A DNA stretch of 8,525 nt from DSYF01 sp041181065 (GCA_041181065.1 JBEGQI010000343.1:1-8525); one strand, 5' to 3'. Positions 1 to 6,674 are shown, counted from the stretch's first letter. Translations and numbers: made by a program. Notes: generated by a model from the letters alone, not told the origin.

Positions 1-1179
1 GTCATCGGGCTGCTGATTTCGGCCACGGGCGCGGGGCTGTTCTGGCCGGCGGCCAATGCGTTGTCGTATCCGATGTTTCTTGGCGCGCTCTTCATCGTCG
101 GGCTCGGCTTTGCGATGCTACAAATCGCCGCCAATCCTTACGTCACGATTCTCGGCCCGGAAAACACCGCGTCGTCGCGGCTGAATCTCGCGCAGGGTTT
201 CAATTCCATCGGCACGACCATTGGGCCATTGATCGGCGGCTTCCTCATTTTCCAATACTTTGCCGCGCACAACGCGCACGGGGCGGACTCCGTGAAAGTT
301 CCCTACCTCGCCTTCTGCCTTATCTTTCTGGCGCTGGCAGGCGTGTTCTTTTTCATCAAGCTCCCGCACGTCGGCGAAGGCCACGTTGAACCCGGCGCGG
401 GCGCGCTGAAATATCCGCACGTCGTCCTCGGCGTCATCGCCATCTTTATGTATGTCGGCGGCGAAGTAGCAGTGGGCAGCGCCATCATCAATTTCCTCGG
501 GCAGAAATCCGTCGCGGGACTTTCGGAAGTGGACGCCAGCAAATATGTCGCGCTCTACTGGGGCGGCCTGATGATCGGGCGCTTCATGGCGGCGGTGGAC
601 TTGAGCGAAATGCAAAAAGCGCGGAAGCAAACTTTGCTCGTGGTGATTCCGCTGCTCGCGTATCTGCTGCTGTGGATCGCCAAGAGCGCGCCGCTGGATG
701 CGTTGCACCACGGCGGCGACGTGTTCGGCCTGTGGCGCACGGCGTTCGTGGAGAACTGGAGCGTATTCAAAGTGTATCTGCCGTTCATCGGGCTGTGCTG
801 GCTGCTGTTCCAGTTCGGCAAGGGACTGGCGGCGCGCACGCTCACGATTTTCATGCTCACCGTTTGCGCGTTGCTCATCACGGCCATTACGGTGGGCGGG
901 CCGGTGGCGATGTGGTGTGTAGTGGCCGTGGGATTGTTCACGAGCATCGGCTGGTCGAACACCTTCTCGCTGGCGTTGGAAGGGACGGGCGTTTTGAAGA
1001 GCCAGGTGTCGTCGCTGCTGGTGATGGCCATTCTGGGCGGGGCAATTCTGCCACCGCTTCAGGGCCTCGTCGCCGACGTGACCAAGAATCTGCCGCTCTC
1101 CTTCATCGTGCCGCTCATCGCTTATGCCTACGTCGCGTTTTACGGCGCAATCGGGCACCGGATCGGACGCAGAAGCTGA
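1..1179 (+). CDS. FucP/GluP-type MFS sugar:H+ symporter, 5' end missing
   Basis: This is a major facilitator superfamily permease of the FucP/glucose-galactose (GluP) group, which imports a monosaccharide across the inner membrane with protons. The frame is open from base 1 (beginning VIGLLISATG), so the start and first helices lie outside the window; the TTG at 61 is internal. The 392 visible residues are dominated by hydrophobic helices. The family signature is clear: LQIAANPYVTILGPE at about 40-54, then ASSRLNLAQGFNS, and later YWGGLMIGRF (186-195), SLALEG, and GGAILPPLQG near the end. In E. coli FucP the residue matching Gln41 is an acidic proton-coupling Glu; Gln is, from memory, usual in the GluP subgroup, so L-fucose specificity should not be assumed. 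About 75 extra residues (roughly 202-278) between YWGGLMIGRF and the next conserved helix carry two more hydrophobic segments. The next gene, a sugar kinase, follows after 15 bp, implying co-transcription. Substrate unknown. Confidence 0.92.
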   Translation, partial: VIGLLISATGAGLFWPAANALSYPMFLGALFIVGLGFAMLQIAANPYVTILGPENTASSRLNLAQGFNSIGTTIGPLIGGFLIFQYFAAHNAHGADSVKVPYLAFCLIFLALAGVFFFIKLPHVGEGHVEPGAGALKYPHVVLGVIAIFMYVGGEVAVGSAIINFLGQKSVAGLSEVDASKYVALYWGGLMIGRFMAAVDLSEMQKARKQTLLVVIPLLAYLLLWIAKSAPLDALHHGGDVFGLWRTAFVENWSVFKVYLPFIGLCWLLFQFGKGLAARTLTIFMLTVCALLITAITVGGPVAMWCVVAVGLFTSIGWSNTFSLALEGTGVLKSQVSSLLVMAILGGAILPPLQGLVADVTKNLPLSFIVPLIAYAYVAFYGAIGHRIGRRS

Positions 1180-1194
1180 CGAATGATCTGAAGT

Positions 1195-2346
1195 ATGAGC
1201 TACACCGTTTATCGGGACGTTCAATCGCTTGCCCCAGTCATCGCGGAGTTCAAGGCAAGAATCAGCGCGCCACTAGCCACAAGGTTTGCGGGCATATGCG
1301 GTTTTGACGGCTTCGTTGACACATTTGTTCGTCTGCAAACGCCGCCTTCGATGGCTGAGTTTGGCAGTAAAGTGGCCGCGGCTGCCGGGGTGGCCGCTTC
1401 CTACCCCGTCCAGCACGGGGGTGACAAGTTTGGCGGCAACGGGCCGCTCCTATCGGCGGCGTTGAATGACATTTACGCGGGTCAGATTGATGTCGCCTAC
1501 ATCGGTGCACTGGGCGAGAAAGAGGTTCTCCCCATTTTTCAATCCGCCCTGAGCGCGAAAACGCGCCGCCTCTACACGCTCGGCCGCGCCGCGCAGACAA
1601 CGTGTCTGGAATTCACCGATGGCAAAGTCATGCTTAACGACATGTCCGCCTGCGCAGAAATCACCTGGGATCGTTTGTGCGAGCGTATCAATCCAAAGTC
1701 CCTCGATCAGGAACTCAAGTCAGCCCATTTCATCGCTGCAGTCAACTGGGGCAAGCTGCCGCACGCAGGTGAAATCTGGAGTCAGATGGCCGCACGCCTC
1801 GGGCAACTGGGGGTGGCGGCTAAACGTGTCATCTGTTTCATGGACCTTGCGGATTTTGATATTCGCCCGATGGCTGACCGGACGGACTTACTGGGCCGAC
1901 TGGGAGCCATCACAAACCAGTGCCACACGCTTCTCAGTTTGAATCTCCGGGAGGCCTGGCAATTGGCGGAAGTCTTTGGCGGGGAATTCCACAGCCGGAA
2001 GGATGCGGAAGCGGTGGCGGAAATCGCGGCTTACCTCAAGGCTCGTGTGGCGGTGGATCGGATTATTGTGCATCCGAACAACGGCGCGGCGTGTTCCAGT
2101 GCTACTGGCACAGTCTACGTGCCGGGGGCGCATTGCGCCAATCCGCTGATCTCGACCGGCGCGGGCGATAACTTTGGAGCCGGCTGTCTGGCGGCGGCAC
2201 TGCGCGGACTGGACGATGAGGGGATTGTATTGTCAGGCAACTGTGCGGGCGGACACTTTGTCCGCTCGGGCCGTTCCGCTTCCTTTGCGGATATGGCGAA
2301 ATTCCTCGATGGCTGGAGCGCTGGCACGCTACGGGAGCGGCTTTAA
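1195..2346 (+). CDS. PfkB-family carbohydrate kinase, substrate unknown
   Basis: This is a cytoplasmic ribokinase/PfkB-fold kinase expected to transfer the ATP gamma-phosphate to a sugar or sugar derivative. The 383-residue product has the N-terminal substrate-side segment GFDGFVD (36-42), a PfkB motif 1 equivalent GGDKFGGNGP (75-84), and the C-terminal motif 2 STGAGDNFGAG (320-330), which supplies the anion hole and the presumed catalytic base Asp325. A strand plus glycine turn, YIGALGE (102-108), is also typical. At 383 residues it is longer than common ribokinases and fructokinases of about 300-330. The ATG at 1195 was chosen because it sits 15 bp after the permease stop and begins the conserved fold at a normal distance; the Shine-Dalgarno match (CTGAAG) is poor. 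Gene order implies that it phosphorylates the sugar imported by the permease (inference). L-fuculose kinase belongs to another fold (FGGY), so a plain fucose pathway is not supported. It ends 72 bp from the convergent response-regulator gene. Confidence 0.92.
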   Translation: MSYTVYRDVQSLAPVIAEFKARISAPLATRFAGICGFDGFVDTFVRLQTPPSMAEFGSKVAAAAGVAASYPVQHGGDKFGGNGPLLSAALNDIYAGQIDVAYIGALGEKEVLPIFQSALSAKTRRLYTLGRAAQTTCLEFTDGKVMLNDMSACAEITWDRLCERINPKSLDQELKSAHFIAAVNWGKLPHAGEIWSQMAARLGQLGVAAKRVICFMDLADFDIRPMADRTDLLGRLGAITNQCHTLLSLNLREAWQLAEVFGGEFHSRKDAEAVAEIAAYLKARVAVDRIIVHPNNGAACSSATGTVYVPGAHCANPLISTGAGDNFGAGCLAAALRGLDDEGIVLSGNCAGGHFVRSGRSASFADMAKFLDGWSAGTLRERL

Positions 2347-2355
2347 CCGAATTCT

Positions 2356-2383
2356 AGCAGTAATAAAAAGCTGCTTTGGTTTC
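2356..2383. terminator. Weak candidate hairpin between convergent genes
   Basis: The 72-bp gap between the kinase stop and the regulator stop is AT-rich. It contains AGCAG and CTGCT (2356-2360 and 2371-2375), which can pair as a 5-bp stem around a 10-nt A-rich loop, followed on the plus strand by a loosely T-rich run (TTGGTTTC). The position is right for a terminator of converging transcripts, but the stem is short, the loop long and the U-tract imperfect. I see no better terminator in the gap. Confidence 0.22.
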
Positions 2384-2418
2384 ACTAAAAACGCCGTTTG
2401 AACTAAGCGTGAGGCAAC

Positions 2419-3072
2419 TTAAACACCCAAGAATTTGGCCACGGCTTGGGAGCGGGAGTGGACATGCAGTTTCTCATAGATGCTCCGGATATGGCTGCCT
2501 ATGGTGCGCACGCTTAACTGAAGCTGGTCGGCGATCTCCTTGTAGCTATAGCCCTGAGCCAGCAGCCCCAGAATCTCATTCTCCCGTGGCCCAAGCTTTA
2601 CTTGTTCAGTGTTTTTACCCTGTTTCGGTTGTGGTTGAAATGACAACACGAGCTTGCGGGCAATGTTGCTCGTGATCGGCGAACCGCCTTCATGAATCTC
2701 GCGCACAGCCTCGGCCAGTTGACTTCGGGATGCTCGTTTAAGCAGGTAGCCGGTGGCGCCTGCGGCTAATGCCGCATAAAGCCGTTGGTTGTCTTCATAA
2801 ACGGTGAACATCATGAACTGGGTGGTGGGCAATTGAGGCTTGAGTCGGCGCACACACTCGACGCCGTCCATGCCGGGCAAGCCAATGTCCACCACGGCCA
2901 CGTCGGGCTTTAGCACCGGCATTTGTTTCACGGCGCTTTCGGCATCGGAAAACGTGCCGAGGATTTTGATGTCGCCGGACTCTTCGAGGGCATCCACCAA
3001 GATCTTCTTTAACGGTCCGTCGTCCTCGACGATGGCCACGCGTATCGGTTTGTTCGGACTATTTGATTTCAT
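2419..3072 (-). CDS. NarL/FixJ-type response regulator (REC + LuxR HTH)
   Basis: This is a cytoplasmic DNA-binding response regulator of 217 residues, the normal length for the NarL family. The receiver domain (about 10-125) has the acidic pocket EDD (16-18), phosphoacceptor Asp62 in VVDIGLPGMDG, the switch Thr90 in MMFTVYED, and the conserved Lys112 in YLLKRAS. A charged linker (about 145-158) leads to a LuxR-type helix-turn-helix (160-214) with LGPRENEIL, GYSYKEIADQL, SVRTIGSHI and EKLHVHSRSQA, all standard for the family. The gene starts with ATG 25 bp downstream of the histidine kinase stop on the same strand, so the two form a kinase-then-regulator operon, and phosphotransfer from that kinase is the obvious activation route. 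No strong ribosome-binding site precedes the ATG. The target promoters are not shown by sequence; the divergent region at 4913-5037 is the nearest candidate. All key residues are intact. Confidence 0.97.
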   Translation of the reverse strand: MKSNSPNKPIRVAIVEDDGPLKKILVDALEESGDIKILGTFSDAESAVKQMPVLKPDVAVVDIGLPGMDGVECVRRLKPQLPTTQFMMFTVYEDNQRLYAALAAGATGYLLKRASRSQLAEAVREIHEGGSPITSNIARKLVLSFQPQPKQGKNTEQVKLGPRENEILGLLAQGYSYKEIADQLQLSVRTIGSHIRSIYEKLHVHSRSQAVAKFLGV

Positions 3073-3097
3073 GCGGAGTATGTCGCGGGCTTGGGCT

Positions 3098-4912
3098 TTA
3101 TTGTAATCCGGTCAGCGGCACGGTGAGGCGAATAGAGGTTCCTTGGCTGGCCGCACTCTGGATTTCCGCCTGCCCGCCAACGCTTGCCAATCGGTGTCGG
3201 ATATTAGCCAATCCGTGGCCGGCTCTGGCGACAGCGGATTCTCCTGACCTAGTTTTTGCAGCGAGATCGAATCCTTTGCCGTTATCCTTCAGGACGATGA
3301 CGAAACTTCCCTTGCCCGGAATCAGTTCCACATGGGCCTCCGTCGCTTGTGAATGCTTCGCGATATTGTTGAGGACTTCTTTGCACGTCAGCGAAACCTG
3401 GTGACGAATCGTCGCTGGCAAAGCGAGATTTGGCATGGGCAGCGGCAGTTCCAAACGACACCGGATGTTGGCAGCACCCAGAATATCCTGGGCCATGCTG
3501 GCGATGTAGTTGCCGAGACTCTCCAGGGAATCCTGACCCGGATCCACAGCCCAAATGATTTCATCCAGCGCCCGGGTCATCTGCTGCGCCGAATCATGGA
3601 TTTGTTCCAAGAGCGGGATTTCGTCTTCGCGGGAGTTCATCTTCGCCTTGAGTTTTTCGCTCAAAAATGAAATCCGTGTCAGGGCCGTGCCCAGATCATC
3701 ATGGATGTCCCGAGCAATGCGTGCGCGCTCCTGTTCGCGCTCTCGTTCCAACCGCAGTCGCAACTTCAGCCGCCGATAGGCACCATAGCGAACACCACCC
3801 ACGATCAAGCCACCAACAAAAATCAGCACCACGGCGCGAAACCAACTTGTTTGATGGAAAGGTGGAACCACTTCGATTGGCACGAAAGCTTCGATACCGG
3901 TAGGAATGCCAAATTCAGAAACCTCCCTGACCCTGAAGCGATAGTTGCCAAGAGGTAAATCCTCGTAGCTGGCACGAACCTGCCCAACGCCACCAACGCT
4001 GTGCATCTCCTTGAATTGCACCATGAGGTTCCAGCCTGGTTGCACCGGCACCATATGAGGATCGGACACCATCCACTCGCCAAATTGCTCCGGATCGGGG
4101 TCAATCACCCCAATCGCATGATTTACTTCGTCTTGACCAATGGGTAAGACCTTCGCAAGGCCGGCAGCAGTGCCACTCCTCACCCAGCTTTCAATGTTCC
4201 CGCCTGACTCTGCCAAGTCCGTGCCGCTTTCAAAATCGTCCTGAAAGATAACTTTTGACGGGGTCGCCACATTGGTTCCCAGACGAAAGACTTTCAGATC
4301 ATCCGCGATGATGACGCCCGTCACACTGCGATTGCCGCCGGAAACCAACCAGAGACGCAATTTATCAGTGCGAGGAGGCACGGTGAACTTGAAACTTCGC
4401 TCCACAAAGGGTGATGTTTGAGTATCCCCGTCCCAGCCGAGGCTGCTTTCCGTGGCGGTATATTCTTCGCTTTGCACCGGGCGCTTGTTCTTATCAAGGC
4501 AACTAGCCACCAATCGCATTGTCCCAATGCTTTCATGCCAAGCAGATTCAAAACCTTCCAGTTGATACTGCAGACGGATGGGCCGGTGACTGGCCGAAGG
4601 CTGGGGGGCGAATGTTAATTCCAATTTTCGAATGCGGGTGCGCACTTTAACCGGCTCGGTAGCCGCTTCCCAAATTCCCTTTGTCTCCTGTCCCGGGGGC
4701 AGAGGCTTTTCAAATTTCAATTCAAGATTTTTGACGCCGGCATCCGTCCGCATTTCTTGAATAAGAATAGGAAAATCCGAAGCGCCCGAATTTGTGGATT
4801 CCCCAGCGACGGACGGGACAAGCTGATTCATGGCAGCGATCAAAAGCACAACGAAACAAACTGGCTTCAGTTTGTGAACGGGTGCGCGCGCAGCTTGAGC
4901 AGCCTTTGGCAT
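3098..4912 (-). CDS. Membrane sensor histidine kinase, split Y_Y_Y sensor + HisKA_3/HATPase_c
   Basis: This sensor kinase of 604 residues is numbered here from the ATG at 4912. The frame is open to a TTG at 4984, but the ATG was preferred because it begins a good signal peptide: basic n-region, hydrophobic CFVVLLIAAM (19-28), small residues SVAG near 34-37. The periplasmic part has the start of a Y_Y_Y beta-sandwich (RLQYQLEGFESAW, 113-125), then about 185 extra residues, then the end of Y_Y_Y (YEDLPLGNYRFRVREV, 316-331). One transmembrane helix follows (about 359-376) and a short basic charged coiled segment (about 377-398). The dimerization domain has RDIHDDLGTALT, with phospho-accepting His404. 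The ATPase domain has the N-box KEVLNNIAKHS (511-521), the G1 box DNGKGFD (543-549) and the G2 box GHGLANIRHR (565-574). No Reg_prop beta-propeller repeats precede Y_Y_Y. The residue five after His404 is Thr409, not the Gln of the HDxxxQ phosphatase motif. It should phosphorylate the regulator encoded 25 bp downstream. The ligand is unknown; a glycan is an inference from context. Confidence 0.93.
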   Translation of the reverse strand: MPKAAQAARAPVHKLKPVCFVVLLIAAMNQLVPSVAGESTNSGASDFPILIQEMRTDAGVKNLELKFEKPLPPGQETKGIWEAATEPVKVRTRIRKLELTFAPQPSASHRPIRLQYQLEGFESAWHESIGTMRLVASCLDKNKRPVQSEEYTATESSLGWDGDTQTSPFVERSFKFTVPPRTDKLRLWLVSGGNRSVTGVIIADDLKVFRLGTNVATPSKVIFQDDFESGTDLAESGGNIESWVRSGTAAGLAKVLPIGQDEVNHAIGVIDPDPEQFGEWMVSDPHMVPVQPGWNLMVQFKEMHSVGGVGQVRASYEDLPLGNYRFRVREVSEFGIPTGIEAFVPIEVVPPFHQTSWFRAVVLIFVGGLIVGGVRYGAYRRLKLRLRLEREREQERARIARDIHDDLGTALTRISFLSEKLKAKMNSREDEIPLLEQIHDSAQQMTRALDEIIWAVDPGQDSLESLGNYIASMAQDILGAANIRCRLELPLPMPNLALPATIRHQVSLTCKEVLNNIAKHSQATEAHVELIPGKGSFVIVLKDNGKGFDLAAKTRSGESAVARAGHGLANIRHRLASVGGQAEIQSAASQGTSIRLTVPLTGLQ

Positions 4913-5037
4913 AGGCTCACGAATCAATTTCGGCGAGTGGTTCTTTATCGGAATAATTGCATCAGTAACGCGACGCCAGCGCAACTAGGTAATATTCGCC
5001 AGTTGCCAGTTGTCAGCTTCGTTGCACCATAGGTTAA
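4913..5037. promoter_or_regulatory. Divergent intergenic region between kinase and sulfatase genes
   Basis: These 125 bp separate two divergently transcribed genes, so promoters for both the two-component operon (leftward) and the sulfatase (rightward) should lie here. The size assumes the kinase starts at ATG 4912; the TTG alternative would shorten it to about 53 bp. It holds an AT-rich stretch (TAATATT at 4990-4996) and a tandem 7-bp repeat near the sulfatase start. Only weak sigma70-like hexamers are visible (for example TTGCGC, then TGCAAT 17 bp on, reading leftward), too poor to call as a promoter. The sulfatase ATG is preceded by AGGTTAA, a minimal ribosome-binding match. Confidence 0.45.
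4999..5012. repeat. Tandem direct repeat CCAGTTG x2, candidate operator half-sites
   Basis: Two perfect head-to-tail copies of CCAGTTG lie 25 bp before the sulfatase ATG. A near-inverted copy, CAACTAGG, occurs at 4982-4989, so the three elements flank the AT-rich TAATATT stretch. Short repeated half-sites in a divergent promoter are a common layout for regulator binding, and a NarL-type regulator is encoded next door. Two 7-bp copies can arise by chance or slippage, so a functional role is only a suggestion. Confidence 0.35.
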
Positions 5038-6627
5038 ATGCGCTCTCCTTCTACTTTCCATGTTTTACGCGCCACGAGTATTGTGCCGTTGCTGCTGCTG
5101 ACAGCCCTGGCCAGCGTTCAACCTCTGCACGCGGTCTCACCCGTGCCCAAGGAAGTTTTGCCCGAGCGCGTTCCCGGCGTCAGACCGCGCAACGTCGTGT
5201 TCATCCTGTCGGACGATCATCGCTACGATGCGATGAGTTTTCTGGGACATCAATTCGCCAAGACGCCAGTCATGGACTCCATGGCGGCGAACGGCGCTTA
5301 TGTCCAGAACGCACTGGTGACCACGGCGCTCTGTTCGCCCAGCCGCGCCTCGATACTCACAGGGCTTTACACCTTCCGCCATCGCGTGATTGACAACAAC
5401 CGGCCCATTCCGCCCGGCACGGTTTATTTTCCGCAATACCTCCAGAAAGCCGGTTACGCGACCTGTTTTATTGGCAAGTGGCACATGGGCGGCGAGAGCG
5501 ATGAGCCGCAGCCGGGCTGGGATCACTGGGTCAGCTTTCGCGGCCAGGGCGAATACCTGCCGCCAACGCCCGACTACACGCTCAACGTGGACGGCAAGCG
5601 CGTGAAACAAAAGGGCTACATTACGCCCGAGCTGACCGATTACGCCATCGATTGGTTGAAGCAGCAGAAGCCGTCCGAGAAACCGTTTTTCCTCTACTTG
5701 TCGCACAAGGCCGTGCACGCCAATTTCACGCCCGAGCCGAAGTATGACGGAAAATTCAAAGACCTGAAGTTCGCGCGCCCGGCCACGGAAGCCAGCACGC
5801 CGACCAATCTGCTGCAGCCCCGCTGGCTGCGGGATCAGCGGAATTCCTGGCACGGCGTGGATTTTCCCTATCACAGCAAACTCGACATCGAAGGCTTCTA
5901 CAAACGCTACTGCGAAACGCTGTGCTCGGTGGACGACAGCATTGGCAGCGTGTTGCAACAGTTGAAGGACATGGGCATCTACGACGACACGCTGGTAATC
6001 TACATGGGCGACAACGGTTTCATGTTCGGCGAGCACGGCTTGATTGATAAACGCGTGGCCTACGAGCCGTCCATGCGCGTGCCCATGCTCGTGCAATGCC
6101 CCGCGCTCATCAAGGGCGGCACGGTGGTCACCCAGATGGTTGGCAACATTGATGTCGCGCCGACGGTGATGGAGGCGATGGGCTTGCAGAAACCAGCGCA
6201 CATGGATGGCGACAGTTTCCTTCCTTTGGTGAAAGGCAAAACTGTTCCGTGGCGCAAAGATTTTCTCTACGTCTACTATTGGGAGAAAAATTTCCCGGAA
6301 ACGCCGACGACATTTGCGCTGCGCAGCGACCGATATAAATACATCACCTACTACGGCCTGTGGGACGCTGACGAACTCTACGACATCCAGCACGACCCTA
6401 ACGAAACCCACAATCTGCTTTACGATCCTGCGTATCAGAAGACGGCTAAAAGCATGGAAAATAAACTCTATGCGGAAATGGGCGAGTTGGGCGGGATGGA
6501 GATTCCGTTGAATCAACCGCGAGGCGGCAGCAACAACAAACGCCTTCGCGGCCGCGGCGGTGATCATGCCGCCGATTTTCCTCCGCCCATGGTGGTGGAT
6601 GAACCCATCAATCACGATGCTGATTGA
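5038..6627 (+). CDS. Secreted S1-family sulfatase (formylglycine type)
   Basis: This type I sulfatase hydrolyses a sulfate ester, probably on a sugar, in the periplasm or outside the cell. The 529-residue product starts with a Sec signal peptide (hydrophobic core about 14-27, likely cut after LHA at 30-32). Catalytic and calcium-binding residues are all present: Asp59-Asp60 in ILSDDHRYD; Cys99 in LCSPSRAS, the CxPSR site whose Cys is converted to formylglycine; Arg103; Lys147 and His149 in GKWHMGG; His223 in YLSHKAVH; Asp325-Asn326 in MGDNGFMFGEHG; Lys338. Segments such as WVSFRGQGEY and GYITPELTDYAIDWL resemble, from memory, the N-acetylglucosamine-6-sulfatase-like branch, but I would not assign a substrate. 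The extreme C-terminus (about 494-529) is a Gly/Arg/Asn-rich then acidic tail beyond the fold. The gene is divergent from the sensor kinase and 83 bp upstream of the phosphoesterase. No maturation enzyme (FGE or anSME) is in the window. Confidence 0.96.
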   Translation: MRSPSTFHVLRATSIVPLLLLTALASVQPLHAVSPVPKEVLPERVPGVRPRNVVFILSDDHRYDAMSFLGHQFAKTPVMDSMAANGAYVQNALVTTALCSPSRASILTGLYTFRHRVIDNNRPIPPGTVYFPQYLQKAGYATCFIGKWHMGGESDEPQPGWDHWVSFRGQGEYLPPTPDYTLNVDGKRVKQKGYITPELTDYAIDWLKQQKPSEKPFFLYLSHKAVHANFTPEPKYDGKFKDLKFARPATEASTPTNLLQPRWLRDQRNSWHGVDFPYHSKLDIEGFYKRYCETLCSVDDSIGSVLQQLKDMGIYDDTLVIYMGDNGFMFGEHGLIDKRVAYEPSMRVPMLVQCPALIKGGTVVTQMVGNIDVAPTVMEAMGLQKPAHMDGDSFLPLVKGKTVPWRKDFLYVYYWEKNFPETPTTFALRSDRYKYITYYGLWDADELYDIQHDPNETHNLLYDPAYQKTAKSMENKLYAEMGELGGMEIPLNQPRGGSNNKRLRGRGGDHAADFPPPMVVDEPINHDAD

Positions 6628-6658
6628 GTGAACCTAAAGCCAGAGTTGAATCCACAGG

Positions 6659-6674
6659 TTGCCCGCGCGGGCAA
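6659..6674. repeat. Perfect 16-bp GC-rich palindrome in the intergenic gap
   Basis: TTGCCCGCGCGGGCAA is a perfect inverted repeat centred between 6666 and 6667, lying 31 bp after the sulfatase stop and 36 bp before the phosphoesterase ATG. As RNA it can form a 6-bp stem with a GCGC loop, or pair intermolecularly. No T-run follows (ATCAAATG), so it is not a standard intrinsic terminator. It could be an intercistronic hairpin that tunes expression or mRNA stability, or an operator for a dimeric regulator. The palindrome is certain; its role is not. Confidence 0.5.

Noticed and set aside
61..63. TTG at 61 as the start of the permease
   Set aside because: The frame is open back to base 1 and the upstream codons encode hydrophobic permease-like sequence, so the gene is cut by the window edge and this codon is internal.
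118..1224. 368-codon minus-strand open frame opposite the sugar permease
   Set aside because: Its product is rich in His, Arg, Gln and Glu with no recognizable domain, and it mirrors a clear membrane-protein gene. Long antisense frames are expected opposite GC-rich codons.
672..1307. 211-codon plus-strand frame overlapping the permease and kinase genes
   Set aside because: It is out of frame with two well-supported genes and gives an Arg/His-rich sequence with no domain.
2384..2410. ACGC...GCGT pairing in the convergent gap as a terminator
   Set aside because: The stem is only 4 bp with a long loop and no following T-run.
4913..4984. Extension of the histidine kinase to the TTG at 4984 (24 more residues)
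   Set aside because: It would put a charged segment ahead of the signal peptide and uses a rarer start codon. ATG 4912 gives a normal signal-peptide layout, though the longer form cannot be excluded by sequence alone.
4950..5000. Sigma70-like promoter hexamers in the divergent spacer
   Set aside because: The best pairs match only about 4 of 6 positions in each hexamer, which is too common by chance to annotate a promoter.
5137..6615. 492-codon minus-strand open frame opposite the sulfatase
   Set aside because: The plus strand carries a complete sulfatase with every catalytic residue. The antisense product has biased composition (His, Arg, Val, Ala) and no motif, so it is a shadow of GC-rich codon use.
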